A stretch of 64,000 nucleotides of DNA from Pedobacter sp. D749 (GTDB taxonomy: Bacteria > Bacteroidota > Bacteroidia > Sphingobacteriales > Sphingobacteriaceae): contig NZ_CP079218.1 in assembly GCF_019317285.1 (NCBI RefSeq), positions 558,001-622,000 of the forward strand, in the 5' to 3' direction. Each line of letters opens with the position of its first letter. Positions within the stretch are counted from its first letter, which is position 1. Below the pieces are notes generated by a model. It was not told the origin of the DNA. It ran no database searches and was given only the letters and a program-made list of their open reading frames with translations. The position numbers and the translations under genes are program-made. Shown piece after piece: positions 28,048 to 37,308 of this stretch.

Positions 28048-28120
28048 GGTGCCATAGCTCAGTCGGTAGAGCAAAGGACTGAAAATCCTTGTGTCCCTGG
28101 TTCGAATCCAGGTGGCACCA
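28048..28120 (+). tRNA. tRNA-Phe (GAA), copy 2
   Basis: Identical over all 73 nt to the copy at 27005, with the same anticodon GAA. Upstream box, spacing and terminator are also shared, so the whole transcription unit appears duplicated, about 1.04 kb apart. Confidence 0.97.
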
Positions 28121-28125
28121 CTTCC

Positions 28126-28155
28126 AAAAGCCTTTCAGAAATGAAAGGCTTTTTT
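28126..28155 (+). terminator. Terminator of tRNA-Phe copy 2
   Basis: AAAAGCCTTTC / GAAAGGCTTTTTT, a perfect stem followed by T residues. Confidence 0.83.
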
Positions 28156-28219
28156 GGTTTAATGTCATTTAGTAAAAAATTCCACGCAGCACAATTTTAT
28201 TTATGCTTCATATTGACTT

Positions 28220-28660
28220 TTACAGGTGCTCATCCGAATTTTCGGCTATCTCTTTAACCTTAGCAAGTGCTTTAGGCCATGTTTTTTCGAAATAATCTCT
28301 CCATTCATTGTTAATGCCCATATCAATAACGAGTTCTGTCTTGCCATCTCTTTCATTGAGGGTATAATTCTCAAGTGTTTCGCCCCAATTCCCACTGTAG
28401 TCTTCCTTGCCGTCTTTTATCTCACCAAGGTGTTTGATAGACATATACTGGTTTGGGATATTGTCTTGAATCACAGCTACCATTCCATCTCCGTTTTCGC
28501 CCAGAAACAAGGCCTTGCTTCCTTTTTTCCAGTCAGTTTCTACACGCGATCCTTCCATAAAAGCAGCTGTCCACTTAGGGTAGGTTTCTACGCCAAACAG
28601 CGCATTCCAAACTTTTTCTGCTGTGGCGTTAATTGTGGTTTTAAATTCGATCTTTTCCAT
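28220..28660 (-). CDS. SRPBCC-family protein (AHSA1-like)
   Basis: A 146-residue protein with the START/Bet v1-like fold: N-terminal IEFKTTINATAEKVWNALFGVETYPKWTAAF and the C-terminal helix YFEKTWPKALAKVKEIAE are typical of the AHSA1/SRPBCC group. These bind hydrophobic ligands in a central cavity or act as co-chaperone-like proteins; specificity is unknown. It stands alone and converges on the tRNA-Phe copy 2. The antisense frame of 162 codons over it is not a gene. Confidence 0.9.
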   Translation of the reverse strand: MEKIEFKTTINATAEKVWNALFGVETYPKWTAAFMEGSRVETDWKKGSKALFLGENGDGMVAVIQDNIPNQYMSIKHLGEIKDGKEDYSGNWGETLENYTLNERDGKTELVIDMGINNEWRDYFEKTWPKALAKVKEIAENSDEHL

Positions 28661-28970
28661 AGTTCCCTGGTTTTAAATCAGATAATTAGTATAACAAATT
28701 TGCACAGGATTTGATTGACTTAAGCGGTGCAAAGGCGACAATTTGTGGGGGCATAAGGACTAATAGTGAAACACTGTTAGCAGATCTTGTTAAAAATTGC
28801 TAAATATCTCAATGAAAAGTAATTTAATCGGTAGATTTACGTAATTCACCAATATATGCGTGAGTGTACAATTTTGAGTTAAATTTAGTTTGTTGGTAGA
28901 TAAAGTTTATCTCGGAACAACTTAACGATTGCCTTACTCGTATATAGAGATAACATTACTATAAATTCCA

Positions 28971-30569
28971 ATGAAAAATAAGAAATTCTTTTACCTGGTA
29001 ACGCTAGGTTTTTTAAGCTTTGGGGCTATTACCGGCTGTAAAAAGAGCAGTACTGCACCTGATGAGCCTGTAACTCCACCGGTTGTGACGACGCCTAGCG
29101 GAACGCGGGATGAATTGACTAAAGATTCTATTTATTTATACGGTAAAGAACTTTATTATTGGAATACTTCGCTACCCGCTTATGAGGTGTTTAATCCGCG
29201 TGGATTTAGTTCGAATGAAGCGGAACTATATGCCATGACACAATATTCTTTAGATCCGGCAACAGGAAAACCATATGAATATGGAAGCACTCCCGGCGAG
29301 CCTAAATATTCGTTTTTCGACTATACTGCCGCTACTACAGGTAAAACAGGAGCGCTTAAGGCAGATGTAAATGGCTCAGCCAATGATTACGGTTTTTCTG
29401 TTCAATATAATAATACTACAGATTTAAGGGTGAAATATGTTTATCCTAACTCACCTGCAGCCTTGCAGGGTTTAACCCGTGGCTGCAGGATAACGAGTGT
29501 AAACGGAAGAACAGAACTGACCTACCCTGGTGCAGTTAATTTTTTAAATAATGCCATTTTTGGTACAAATGCAACGGTGACTCTAGCTTTTAATGATATA
29601 GGCGGTAACCCGAAAACAGCTGTTGTATCCAGTAGCTTTTATAGTGTTAATCCGATCTTATTTACGAATGTTTATACGGTTGGAGCAAAGAAAGTCGGTT
29701 ACATTGTTTTTAATAGTTTTACCAATAATGCCTCTGCCGCCATTAATTCAGCTTTTTCTAATTTCGCTACACAAGGAGTAAGCGAACTCGTGGTTGATTT
29801 ACGCTATAACGGTGGTGGTTATGTTTCAACAGCTACCCAGATTATTAATTTAGTAGCACCAGCAGGAGAAACCGGTAATACGATGTTTACTTCTTATTAC
29901 AATAACTATTTACAGTCGATCACTACCGATCAGCGTAATGCCTCTGTTCTGGCACACCAGCCACTGTTAGATGATGAGGGTAAATTACAGACCTTTACCT
30001 CTGGTGTAAACAGAAAGTACGCCACTTATGCAGATTTAGATTATTCGCCTACAGCTGCTGATAATATAGAGAAATTTGCAAAATCAGGTAGTTTAACATT
30101 AAACAGGGTTTATTTTATCGTAACGGGATCAACAGCCTCAGCAAGCGAGTTAACCATTAACAGTTTAAAACCAGTAATGGATGTGAAACTTATTGGTGCC
30201 ACAACTTACGGTAAACCAGTTGGTTTCTTTCCGATCAGAATAGATAAGGTGGATATGTATATTCCAGAATTTGAAACTAAAAATAAACTTGGCGTTGGCG
30301 GCTACTATTCTGGCCTAACGGTAGATAAAGAATCGGCAGAAGATTTAACCAAGGCCTGGGGTGATGAAACAGAAACATTGTTGGCCAACGCTCTTTCATA
30401 CGCCAAAAATGGGACTTTTATAACTACAGCTGCAAAAACAGCTAGCTTAAGTACAACGACAACAGTAATGCCATCAAAATTATCGGTGACACAACTAAGA
30501 GCATTAGATGAAAAGTTAGATCCAAAAGGATTTAAAGGTATGGTGATGAGGCCGGATAAGAAATTTTAA
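28971..30569 (+). CDS. S41-family peptidase lipoprotein with PDZ domain
   Basis: A 532-residue lipoprotein (signal ending SFGAITGC, Cys23). A short Pro/Thr linker is followed by an N-terminal helical region, a PDZ domain at about 130-215 (YGFSVQYNN, KYVYPNSPAALQGLTRGCRI), and the tail-specific S41 protease core (KKVGYIVFNSF, ELVVDLRYNGGGYVSTATQIINL). The nucleophile region is TGSTASASELTINSLKP and is followed by IGATTYGKPVGF. It is related to the C-terminal processing proteases, but is of the secreted Bacteroidota type and may digest peptides on the cell surface. A terminator follows at 30584. Confidence 0.92.
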   Translation: MKNKKFFYLVTLGFLSFGAITGCKKSSTAPDEPVTPPVVTTPSGTRDELTKDSIYLYGKELYYWNTSLPAYEVFNPRGFSSNEAELYAMTQYSLDPATGKPYEYGSTPGEPKYSFFDYTAATTGKTGALKADVNGSANDYGFSVQYNNTTDLRVKYVYPNSPAALQGLTRGCRITSVNGRTELTYPGAVNFLNNAIFGTNATVTLAFNDIGGNPKTAVVSSSFYSVNPILFTNVYTVGAKKVGYIVFNSFTNNASAAINSAFSNFATQGVSELVVDLRYNGGGYVSTATQIINLVAPAGETGNTMFTSYYNNYLQSITTDQRNASVLAHQPLLDDEGKLQTFTSGVNRKYATYADLDYSPTAADNIEKFAKSGSLTLNRVYFIVTGSTASASELTINSLKPVMDVKLIGATTYGKPVGFFPIRIDKVDMYIPEFETKNKLGVGGYYSGLTVDKESAEDLTKAWGDETETLLANALSYAKNGTFITTAAKTASLSTTTTVMPSKLSVTQLRALDEKLDPKGFKGMVMRPDKKF

Positions 30570-30583
30570 TAAAAGCTAATAAC

Positions 30584-30625
30584 GAAAATGCCCGCTTAAC
30601 ATATTTAGTTAAGCGGGCATTTTTA
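30584..30625. terminator. Bidirectional terminator
   Basis: The perfect stem AAAATGCCCGCTTAAC / GTTAAGCGGGCATTTT lies between the S41 peptidase and the convergent lipoprotein gene; it has A- and T-runs on opposite sides. Confidence 0.9.
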
Positions 30626-30638
30626 TTTGTGACGGTAT

Positions 30639-31250
30639 TTACAATAATATTTTACTGCTGATATCTTTGTTAATGGTAATATAGCCAGGATATTTAACAG
30701 GCGTATTGCCCAGCATAAAGGTTGGTTTTATTTTTATGGTTAATAAACCTAGTTTTTCATCTTTTGAAGATGATCCTTTTTGAGCAGCTTTGATAATATC
30801 ATTAAATACATTGCCATTAGATATTAATCCGTAAATGTTGCTCACCAATTGTACCGGAACGGTAACCGTTTGGCCTTGTGCAATGCTTACATTTTGATTA
30901 ACGATGCCTTCTGCCAAATCAGTATTATTAACCAATATTTTATATTCGAACTGGTTTATAGCGGCTAAATTGCCCGACGGGTTGGTTATTTCTAAATTCA
31001 GATTGGCTCTAAGCGGAATGTCTTTTCTGAGCAAACCCAATGCAACCCCAGGTAAACTGGTTAAGCTAAAGTTTTGCTGGTCCATTAACGTTTTAACATC
31101 TGTGCCTGCAATTGATACCTGTTGTACACCTGTAATTTTATAGGTGCAGTCTTCAAGGGCTTTTATCTGCTGTGCCTGCCTGTTTATTCCACAACCAAAA
31201 ATGCTTATGGTAAACAGGAAAAGCAATAGTTTTTCTTTCATGTTATTCAT
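30639..31250 (-). CDS. Lipoprotein, LEA14/WHy-like
   Basis: A 203-residue lipoprotein; the lipobox is FTISIFGC (Cys20). The mature part has the pattern LNLEITNPSGNLAAINQFEYKILVNNTDLAEGIVNQNVSIAQGQ followed by TVTVPVQL, which matches the LEA type 2 / WHy beta-sandwich fold that is common in outer-membrane-associated lipoproteins. No active site is seen. The ATG at 31250 is used; an internal ATG at 31241 also keeps the signal peptide intact. Confidence 0.82.
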   Translation of the reverse strand: MNNMKEKLLLFLFTISIFGCGINRQAQQIKALEDCTYKITGVQQVSIAGTDVKTLMDQQNFSLTSLPGVALGLLRKDIPLRANLNLEITNPSGNLAAINQFEYKILVNNTDLAEGIVNQNVSIAQGQTVTVPVQLVSNIYGLISNGNVFNDIIKAAQKGSSSKDEKLGLLTIKIKPTFMLGNTPVKYPGYITINKDISSKILL

Positions 31251-31304
31251 AACGCCAAAATAGTAAAACTATTTCAGCTGTAATATGCGTTTAACCAAAA
31301 TTAA

Positions 31305-31580
31305 CTAAGCACTTGGTGTAGCGGTTTCGATATCATCGCGTTTATCGTCGCTATCAGTTTTGTTTTCTTCGGCAGGTTTCTCCGTAGTATCTGCTTCTTC
31401 ATCCTGATCATCCAATTTTTTCTCATCCTTAACTTCATCGGTTTTTAATGCCTCACTTGGTTTTTCGGTTTCTTTTTCCGTTGAAGGGATTACGGTTTCT
31501 ATTTCCAACTGTACATCATCTGTTGGTTTTGGATGATTTGTGCCTGATGTTGTTCCTGTTTTATTTTCTTCGTTTTCCAT
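31305..31580 (-). CDS. Small acidic low-complexity protein
   Basis: A 91-residue protein from ATG 31580. It is composed mostly of Glu, Asp, Lys, Thr and Pro (for example EKKLDDQDEEADTTEKPAEE) and has no hydrophobic core, so it is likely disordered. An upstream extension to 31658 in the same frame is hydrophobic and not in keeping with the rest. Family unknown. It is 55 bp upstream of the lipoprotein gene, same strand. Confidence 0.6.
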   Translation of the reverse strand: MENEENKTGTTSGTNHPKPTDDVQLEIETVIPSTEKETEKPSEALKTDEVKDEKKLDDQDEEADTTEKPAEENKTDSDDKRDDIETATPSA

Positions 31581-31687
31581 GGTGTAAATCTGTTTTAATA
31601 CTTTATAAATGAAATTAGAAGGCATTTTGTTTGCTTTTATTAAAAAGCCACTACTCATTTTTTAACTTTGCATAAAATAAGAGTAAT

Positions 31688-32170
31688 ATGGCCATCACCA
31701 TCAGGAAGATAACTGCGCAAGATAATACTGCTACCGCTTCAATGATCAGGACGATTTTGAGAGAATTTAAAATAGACAAGCCCGGTACTGTTTATACCGA
31801 TCCTACAACTGATGAGCTATCTATAGTTTTCGAACATCCGCAATCTGCTTATTGGTTGGCCGAAGAGGATGGGGTTATTATTGGCGGCTGTGGTATTTAT
31901 CCAACAGAAGGCTTACCAGATGGTTGTGTTGAGCTGGTTAAATTATACACCTCGGCATCTTCTCGTGGCAAAGGTATTGGCAAAATGCTCATGGAGAAAA
32001 GTATAGCATCGGCACAGCATTTTGGTTATAATGAGGTGTATTTAGAATCGTTCCCTGAGCTTACAACAGCAATCAGTATGTATGAAAAAGCAGGATTTAA
32101 AAAGCTTTCTGCTCCATTGGGCAATTCGGGGCATTTTGCCTGTAACGTTTGGATGCTGCTGGTTTTATAG
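31688..32170 (+). CDS. GNAT-family N-acetyltransferase
   Basis: A 160-residue protein. The acetyl-CoA loop SSRGKGIGKMLMEKSIASA is at about 97-115, preceded by the beta-strand pair ELVKLYTSAS and followed by FGYNEVYLESFPELTTAISMYEKAGFKK. It resembles small-molecule or amino-acid acetyltransferases of the GNAT superfamily. It is monocistronic; the substrate is unknown. The start ATG is at 31688. Confidence 0.92.
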   Translation: MAITIRKITAQDNTATASMIRTILREFKIDKPGTVYTDPTTDELSIVFEHPQSAYWLAEEDGVIIGGCGIYPTEGLPDGCVELVKLYTSASSRGKGIGKMLMEKSIASAQHFGYNEVYLESFPELTTAISMYEKAGFKKLSAPLGNSGHFACNVWMLLVL

Positions 32171-32271
32171 ACGGTTAATTGTTGAAACTGACTAATCGGT
32201 CAACTATTGCAATTGAGAAAATCTAACCCAATTAGCCAGTTAACCGATTTAAACACTTAACCTAACTCAGC

Positions 32272-34689
32272 CTAATTTTTGCCGACCCTGTTTTCCTCAT
32301 CACTTGTTCCGGTTTTTCTACTGTGGGCGGTTTTAATTTTCATATTCCCGAATTTATAGGTAAAACTTAAGTTTATCCTGCGGCTTTCCCATTCGTTCTG
32401 CCAATAGGTTTTAATGTTATTGTATTCCAGGTTGGCTCTGAATTTACTGGTATTAAAAATGTCGTTTACTTTTAGGGCTAGTGTTGCATTTTTGTTCCAG
32501 AATGATTTTTTAGCACCAATATTTAGCTGGTAACTCCCTAAACTGCGGAAAAGACCAGAAACAGAAGGAGAATCATAATAAGCATAAGATGATAAGCTAT
32601 AGTTTTTGGATAATGTGATCGTATTATCCATCAATACCGACCAGTTCCAAGAGAAAGCATTATAACCATTTCCCTGTACAGCTGATTCGGTGCGGTTAAA
32701 TCCAGCCGAAACTTCAGTAGTGTTGTTCCACCATTTGGTTACATCAAAAGGACTTCCCGTTGCCATATAAAAGTTGGTGGTACGGCTTAGGTTTTCTGGT
32801 CTGGAGATACTTTCTTTAGTCGCATCATTTTGATAAACTACTTCCCATATCGAGCCGTTGTTAACTGAATAACTCAATGTTAATATCCTGAAGTTTTTAA
32901 AGGAATAGTTAAATTCAAAGCTGTTTGCGTACGAGGGCTGTAAAAACGGGTTTCCCTGCAAAGCAGTGTAAGGATCGCTATAAAAAGTAAAGGGATTTAA
33001 ACTGCTGTATGATGGGCGATTAATACTTTTGCGGTAGGCTGCCGTAATCAGGTTGTTCGAATCGAGTTTTAAAGAAATAAAGAGTGTTGGAAAAAGCTTC
33101 CAGTATTTTCTGTCGATCAGGGTATTCGTTCCTGATGAACTGCCGTTGCCCAATGTCTGCTCCGCACGTAAGCCCGCTTTGATTTGTAAATTTTTGAAGT
33201 TTTGATCTAATGAAAGATAACCTGCATTAATGTTTTCGTTGTATAAAAATAAATTCGTCCTTCTTGGATCAGTGATCCAGCCTGCAGTTTTCAGCGAATC
33301 AAAGCGCACATCGCTCTGCGATTTTACCCAACTGCTTTTCCAGCCGGTTTCCATTTTTAGTGTTTTGTTAAAGTTCAGGGTGTAATCAGCCTTGATTGAA
33401 TAGATCGATACTTTGCCCATCCCATTATTGCGCAGATCAATTGGAGTACCAATAAGCTGATCGTTTTCATCAAGGTAATTGTTGGTGAAAGTTTCGTTTT
33501 TACTATTGTCATAACGAACGTAATCTGCATCAATACCCAGTTCTCCACCCAAACTATCTGTTTTTAACCGGTAGTTTAGGTTTAAAGCGTGGTTTTTCTC
33601 TGTGTTATGCTGCGGATTGAACATGCTTGTTCCCCCCATTTTTGCCCCGGCGGCATTATAATTTACCGAATTACTGTTTACCTTGGTTTCTTCCGGAGCG
33701 GTATAACCTTTTACCATGATGCCCAGGGTATTTTTATCATCAATAAAATAATCTGCACCGGCAGAATAATTTAAACTATTCGTAATCGGGTGCCAAAAGT
33801 TAAGCTGGTTATATTGTTCCTGTCCTATGGTTCTGTTTAAAGTTAACCTGTTGTATGAGTTATAATGTCCGGCGTCTAAGCGCAGATAAGTGCTCACTTT
33901 ACCGATATTGTAATTCAGGTTGGTACCCGCATAAACTTTTTCATAACGGCCGTAACCACCACCCATATTCATGTTTCCGTTAAATCCCTGCATTTTATTT
34001 CTTTTGAGTTTTATGTTGATGATCCCTGCTGTTCCAGCTGCATCAAAAGAAGAAGGTGGATTGGAAATCAACTCTATTTTACTTAATACAGATCCGGGTA
34101 GCGATTTTAAGTAAGTGGTTAATTCCAAACCCGTCATGTAACTCATCTTACCATCAATCATCACATTAATTCCTTTTTTACCTTTTAATACAATGTTATC
34201 ATCCTTATCCAGCTTTACACCCGGCGACCTGCTGATTACTTCCAATGCATTATCACCCGCGGTATTCATCTGTTCTACGTTTACAATCACCCGGTCTGCT
34301 TTTTGATCAATTACGGGCATTTTTGATATAATGTTTACATCTTTCAGATTTTGTGCCTGGTCTGTAAGTATAATTCCTGGCACTTTAACTGGCATATCTT
34401 TCACTTCAAATGGTGCAGATTGGTTTTTGCTGTAACCCATCATTAATGCCTTAATAAGGTATCTGCCAGATTTAACATTGGCAAACTCATAAATTCCTTG
34501 TTGGTTGGTAGCCTGTAAGGCAACTGAAGCCGAATCGGGTAGGTGGATTAAAGCAACTGAAGCATAATCTAGTGCTTTATTACTTTTATCGGTAACAGTT
34601 CCTGAGATTTTAATGTTTTGAGCAATAGCGCTTTGAAGGCTAAAAATAAGCAAAGCAAAAAGAGCAGATTTAAATAAGCGGTTCATCAT
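32272..34689 (-). CDS. Outer-membrane beta-barrel receptor (TonB-receptor-like)
   Basis: An 805-residue protein with a signal peptide (MMNRLFKSALFALLIFSLQSAIAQ), an N-terminal carboxypeptidase-regulatory-like domain (about 27-110, KISGTVTDKSNKALDYASVALIHL), a plug-like region (about 115-235; NPPSSFDAAGTAGIINIKLKR) and a C-terminal barrel of the outer-membrane beta-barrel family with alternating aromatic strands ending in LSFTYKFGN. Probable role: uptake or sensing at the outer membrane. The LytS/LytTR sensor pair starts 206 bp away and divergently, a frequent arrangement for regulating such receptors (inference). The ligand is unknown. ATG 34689 or 34686 is the start. Confidence 0.9.
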   Translation of the reverse strand: MMNRLFKSALFALLIFSLQSAIAQNIKISGTVTDKSNKALDYASVALIHLPDSASVALQATNQQGIYEFANVKSGRYLIKALMMGYSKNQSAPFEVKDMPVKVPGIILTDQAQNLKDVNIISKMPVIDQKADRVIVNVEQMNTAGDNALEVISRSPGVKLDKDDNIVLKGKKGINVMIDGKMSYMTGLELTTYLKSLPGSVLSKIELISNPPSSFDAAGTAGIINIKLKRNKMQGFNGNMNMGGGYGRYEKVYAGTNLNYNIGKVSTYLRLDAGHYNSYNRLTLNRTIGQEQYNQLNFWHPITNSLNYSAGADYFIDDKNTLGIMVKGYTAPEETKVNSNSVNYNAAGAKMGGTSMFNPQHNTEKNHALNLNYRLKTDSLGGELGIDADYVRYDNSKNETFTNNYLDENDQLIGTPIDLRNNGMGKVSIYSIKADYTLNFNKTLKMETGWKSSWVKSQSDVRFDSLKTAGWITDPRRTNLFLYNENINAGYLSLDQNFKNLQIKAGLRAEQTLGNGSSSGTNTLIDRKYWKLFPTLFISLKLDSNNLITAAYRKSINRPSYSSLNPFTFYSDPYTALQGNPFLQPSYANSFEFNYSFKNFRILTLSYSVNNGSIWEVVYQNDATKESISRPENLSRTTNFYMATGSPFDVTKWWNNTTEVSAGFNRTESAVQGNGYNAFSWNWSVLMDNTITLSKNYSLSSYAYYDSPSVSGLFRSLGSYQLNIGAKKSFWNKNATLALKVNDIFNTSKFRANLEYNNIKTYWQNEWESRRINLSFTYKFGNMKIKTAHSRKTGTSDEENRVGKN

Positions 34690-34895
34690 TGTGTTTGTTT
34701 TATAATTGACGATTCAAAGATGAAGATGTCGAGTGGGGCTAAAAATTATATAATCCCAACCCTTTGAAATATTATCCCAATCCGTTTTCAGGCAATAAAA
34801 GGTGTTGATCCTTAAATTGTACAGGTTGGGATAATTATTTGCAGGTTTGGAATAAGAAAATAGGCAGTTAAAAAAGCTTTGCATAGTTTTAGACC

Positions 34896-35903
34896 ATGAA
34901 AACAATAAAAACCATTTCCATCCATATTCTTTGCTGGATACTTGTATTAGGCTATTTTTATGGTGGCTATTTAATTGATGGTACAACTTTTAGCAAAGCC
35001 GCTTTAAGTATCTCTATGAATTTTATACAAGTGATAGAGTTCTACATCTGTTACTTATGGGTATATCCAAGATTTTTAAAAAAGAATAAAGTACTTCAGT
35101 TAATTGGTGGCATTTTGTTTACCATCGGGGTATTTATTGCACTCAGGTATTTAATAGAAGAAGTGCTTTTTTTAAAATGGTTTGGTTTTCATAATTACGA
35201 CGACCGTACAACTGCCTGGGACTACATCTCCGATAATATTTATTGGAGTATTGGGTTCATTCTAACACCGGCTGCGGTTTATGGTATCGAGCAGAGCTTT
35301 AAATCGGAGCAGATGAACAGAAAACTTAAAGAAGAAGTGGTTAAAGCAGAACTCTCATTTCTAAAATCACAGATTAATCCACATTTTCTGTACAATACTT
35401 TAAATTATGTTTATTCCCTGGCTATACCTGTTTCCGATAAACTGGCCAATGCTGTTTTGCGTTTATCAGATTTAATGCGGTATACCCTGAACGATAGTCC
35501 GGATGGCAAAGTAAGTTTAGATAAGGAGGTGGAATATCTTGAGAGTTATGTAGCATTATTTAAGATGCGTTTTGAACCCAAATTTTATGTCGACTTTACA
35601 ACAGAGGGCATTGCCAATCAAAAAATAGCTTCGCTGATATTGATCCCGTTTGTTGAAAATGCTTTTAAACATGGTGTGGTGACTGATGAAGCTCAGCCAG
35701 TGCGTATTAAACTCAAAGTACAGAACAAACGATTAAGTTTCGAGGTAAGCAATAAGATCAGTCACGCACAAAAAGACCACTCAAGCGGTGTAGGTATGGT
35801 AAATATACACCGTAGGTTAGATTTGATTTATCCCGAAAAACATGAGTTATTGATTTCTAATAACGGCAATACCTATAAAAGTACTTTGGTCTTAAATCTG
35901 TAA
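34896..35903 (+). CDS. LytS-type sensor histidine kinase
   Basis: A 335-residue protein. Four membrane helices fill about 8-135 (ISIHILCWILVLGYFYGG, FIQVIEFYICYLWV, LIGGILFTIGVFIALRYLI, IYWSIGFILTPAAVYG). The kinase part is of the His_kinase/LytS type: the phospho-acceptor region is FLKSQINPHFLYNTLNYVYSL, the N box LIPFVENAFKHGV and the G box GVGMVNIHRRLDLIYP. It should phosphorylate the regulator encoded 70 bp downstream. The extracellular or membrane signal is not known. Confidence 0.93.
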   Translation: MKTIKTISIHILCWILVLGYFYGGYLIDGTTFSKAALSISMNFIQVIEFYICYLWVYPRFLKKNKVLQLIGGILFTIGVFIALRYLIEEVLFLKWFGFHNYDDRTTAWDYISDNIYWSIGFILTPAAVYGIEQSFKSEQMNRKLKEEVVKAELSFLKSQINPHFLYNTLNYVYSLAIPVSDKLANAVLRLSDLMRYTLNDSPDGKVSLDKEVEYLESYVALFKMRFEPKFYVDFTTEGIANQKIASLILIPFVENAFKHGVVTDEAQPVRIKLKVQNKRLSFEVSNKISHAQKDHSSGVGMVNIHRRLDLIYPEKHELLISNNGNTYKSTLVLNL

Positions 35904-35973
35904 TGAAAAATTTGTATCATTGAAACTATTCTAACACTAATTTAAGCTAATCGCCAACCCCTAAACCCTAACC

Positions 35974-36708
35974 ATGATCCGTTGCCTTGCTGTTGATGAT
36001 GAATCTTACGCTTCAGATATTATTGCTGCTTTTATCAATAAAACCCCTTTTTTAGAATTGGTTGGGACCACTACAAATGCTTTTGAAGCCCTTAATCTGG
36101 TTCAGGAGGGTAAGGTTGATCTCGTTTTTTTAGACATACAGATGCCGGAATTAACCGGGATCCAGTTTTTGAAAATCTGTGGTGGTAAATGCAAAGTAAT
36201 CTTAACCACGGCTTATCCGGAATATGCTCTAGAAGGCTTTGATCTTGATGTGGTAGATTATCTGCTCAAGCCGATCTCCTATGAGCGTTTTTATAAAGCA
36301 GCTACGAAAGCGCAGCAGATTTTAATGCCTGTGGCACCTGTACAACAAGAAGTGGTTATTCAGCAGGTAACACAGGGGAATGATTTTATTTTCATCAAAG
36401 GCGATACCAAAAACAAATTTATCAAGGTTAATTATGAAGAGATTCTCTACATAGAGGGGTTGAAAAATTATGTTTCGGTGTATACGGCCACACAAAGGAT
36501 TGTAACTTACCAGGCGCTTCGTGAACTGGAAACCGAACTGCCCCAACCGCCTTTTTACCGTATCCATAAATCGTATATTATCTCCATCGAAAAAATTAAA
36601 ATGATAGATGGAAATACCGTTTATATTAACGACCAGGCGATTCCCATTGGGGAAACCTATAAGGAAGAGTTTTTTAAAGTGGTGAGGGAAGGGAAGAAGG
36701 GTAGTTAA
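35974..36708 (+). CDS. LytTR-family response regulator
   Basis: A 244-residue protein. The receiver domain (1-120) has the acidic pocket DDES at residues 8-11, the phospho-acceptor in LVFLDIQMPELTG and KPI at about 98-100. The LytTR DNA-binding domain occupies about 145-240, with FIKVNYEEILYIEGLKNYV and FYRIHKSYIISIEKIK. It is the partner of the histidine kinase upstream, 70 bp away on the same strand. The target is probably the divergent outer-membrane receptor gene (inference). Confidence 0.94.
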   Translation: MIRCLAVDDESYASDIIAAFINKTPFLELVGTTTNAFEALNLVQEGKVDLVFLDIQMPELTGIQFLKICGGKCKVILTTAYPEYALEGFDLDVVDYLLKPISYERFYKAATKAQQILMPVAPVQQEVVIQQVTQGNDFIFIKGDTKNKFIKVNYEEILYIEGLKNYVSVYTATQRIVTYQALRELETELPQPPFYRIHKSYIISIEKIKMIDGNTVYINDQAIPIGETYKEEFFKVVREGKKGS

Positions 36709-37308
36709 ATATTGTTGAATTGTTGAATTGTTCAATTGTTGGGATTGATCTCTGGTAAACCATTTTCTATCTTCATGTTCTTAATGCCTTAATGGTAAAA
36801 ATGTAAGAGTAAAACTCAAAGTAAATTCTCTGCAAATCCGTGTTACTACGGCAAAAATAAGCACATAGATTCTGAAATAAATTCAGAATGACGTGTCTCT
36901 TTTTACTTCTGTGGAATCCGTGTTTCCGTGGCAAAAAAATGGTTTAGATAGATTCTGAAATAAATTCAGAATGATGTGTCTCTTTTTACTTCCGTGGAAT
37001 CCGTGTTTCCGTGGCAAAGAAAATAGCCAGATAAATGAATCTATTAGTTCATTGGTTGGTTTTTACAAATCAACAATAAAGCAATTCAACAATCAATTAA
37101 CCAGTTACCATTCTCACCAGTTTTCAGTTGGCAATTTGCAGATAACAATTTAGCAATCTAACAATTTAGCAATCTAACAATTTTAGCAATTACCACGGTA
37201 CATTTAAACCAGTTTCAACAATTAACCAGTCTTGTGCATAAATTCTCCCCCAATATTTCTTCCGTTTTCTTTAAGTTTGCTGCGTAAAGATTAAAATCAA
37301 AAATCACC
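36709..37308. other. Non-coding gap with tandem and simple repeats
   Basis: About 600 bp without a gene. It holds AATTGTTGAATTGTTGAATT-like simple sequence at 36712-36740, the 83-bp direct repeat at 36867-37019, and an AACAATTTAGCAATCT triplet at 37145-37185. A 60-codon frame at 36971-37153 is not credible. Confidence 0.7.
36867..37019. repeat. 83-bp tandem direct repeat containing family D palindrome
   Basis: The unit AGATTCTGAAATAAATTCAG AATGA(C/T)G, TGTCTCTTTTTACTTC(T/C)GTGG, AATCCGTGTTTCCGTGGCAAA starts at 36867 and again at 36950. A decayed third half-unit (AATCCGTGTTACTACGGCAAA) lies just upstream at about 36834-36855. The palindrome TTCTGAAATAAATTCAGAA in each unit also occurs at 53242. 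Confidence 0.82.

Noticed and set aside
28226..28714. A 162-codon frame opposite the SRPBCC gene
   Set aside because: It is antisense to a recognisable SRPBCC protein, and its sequence has no family features.
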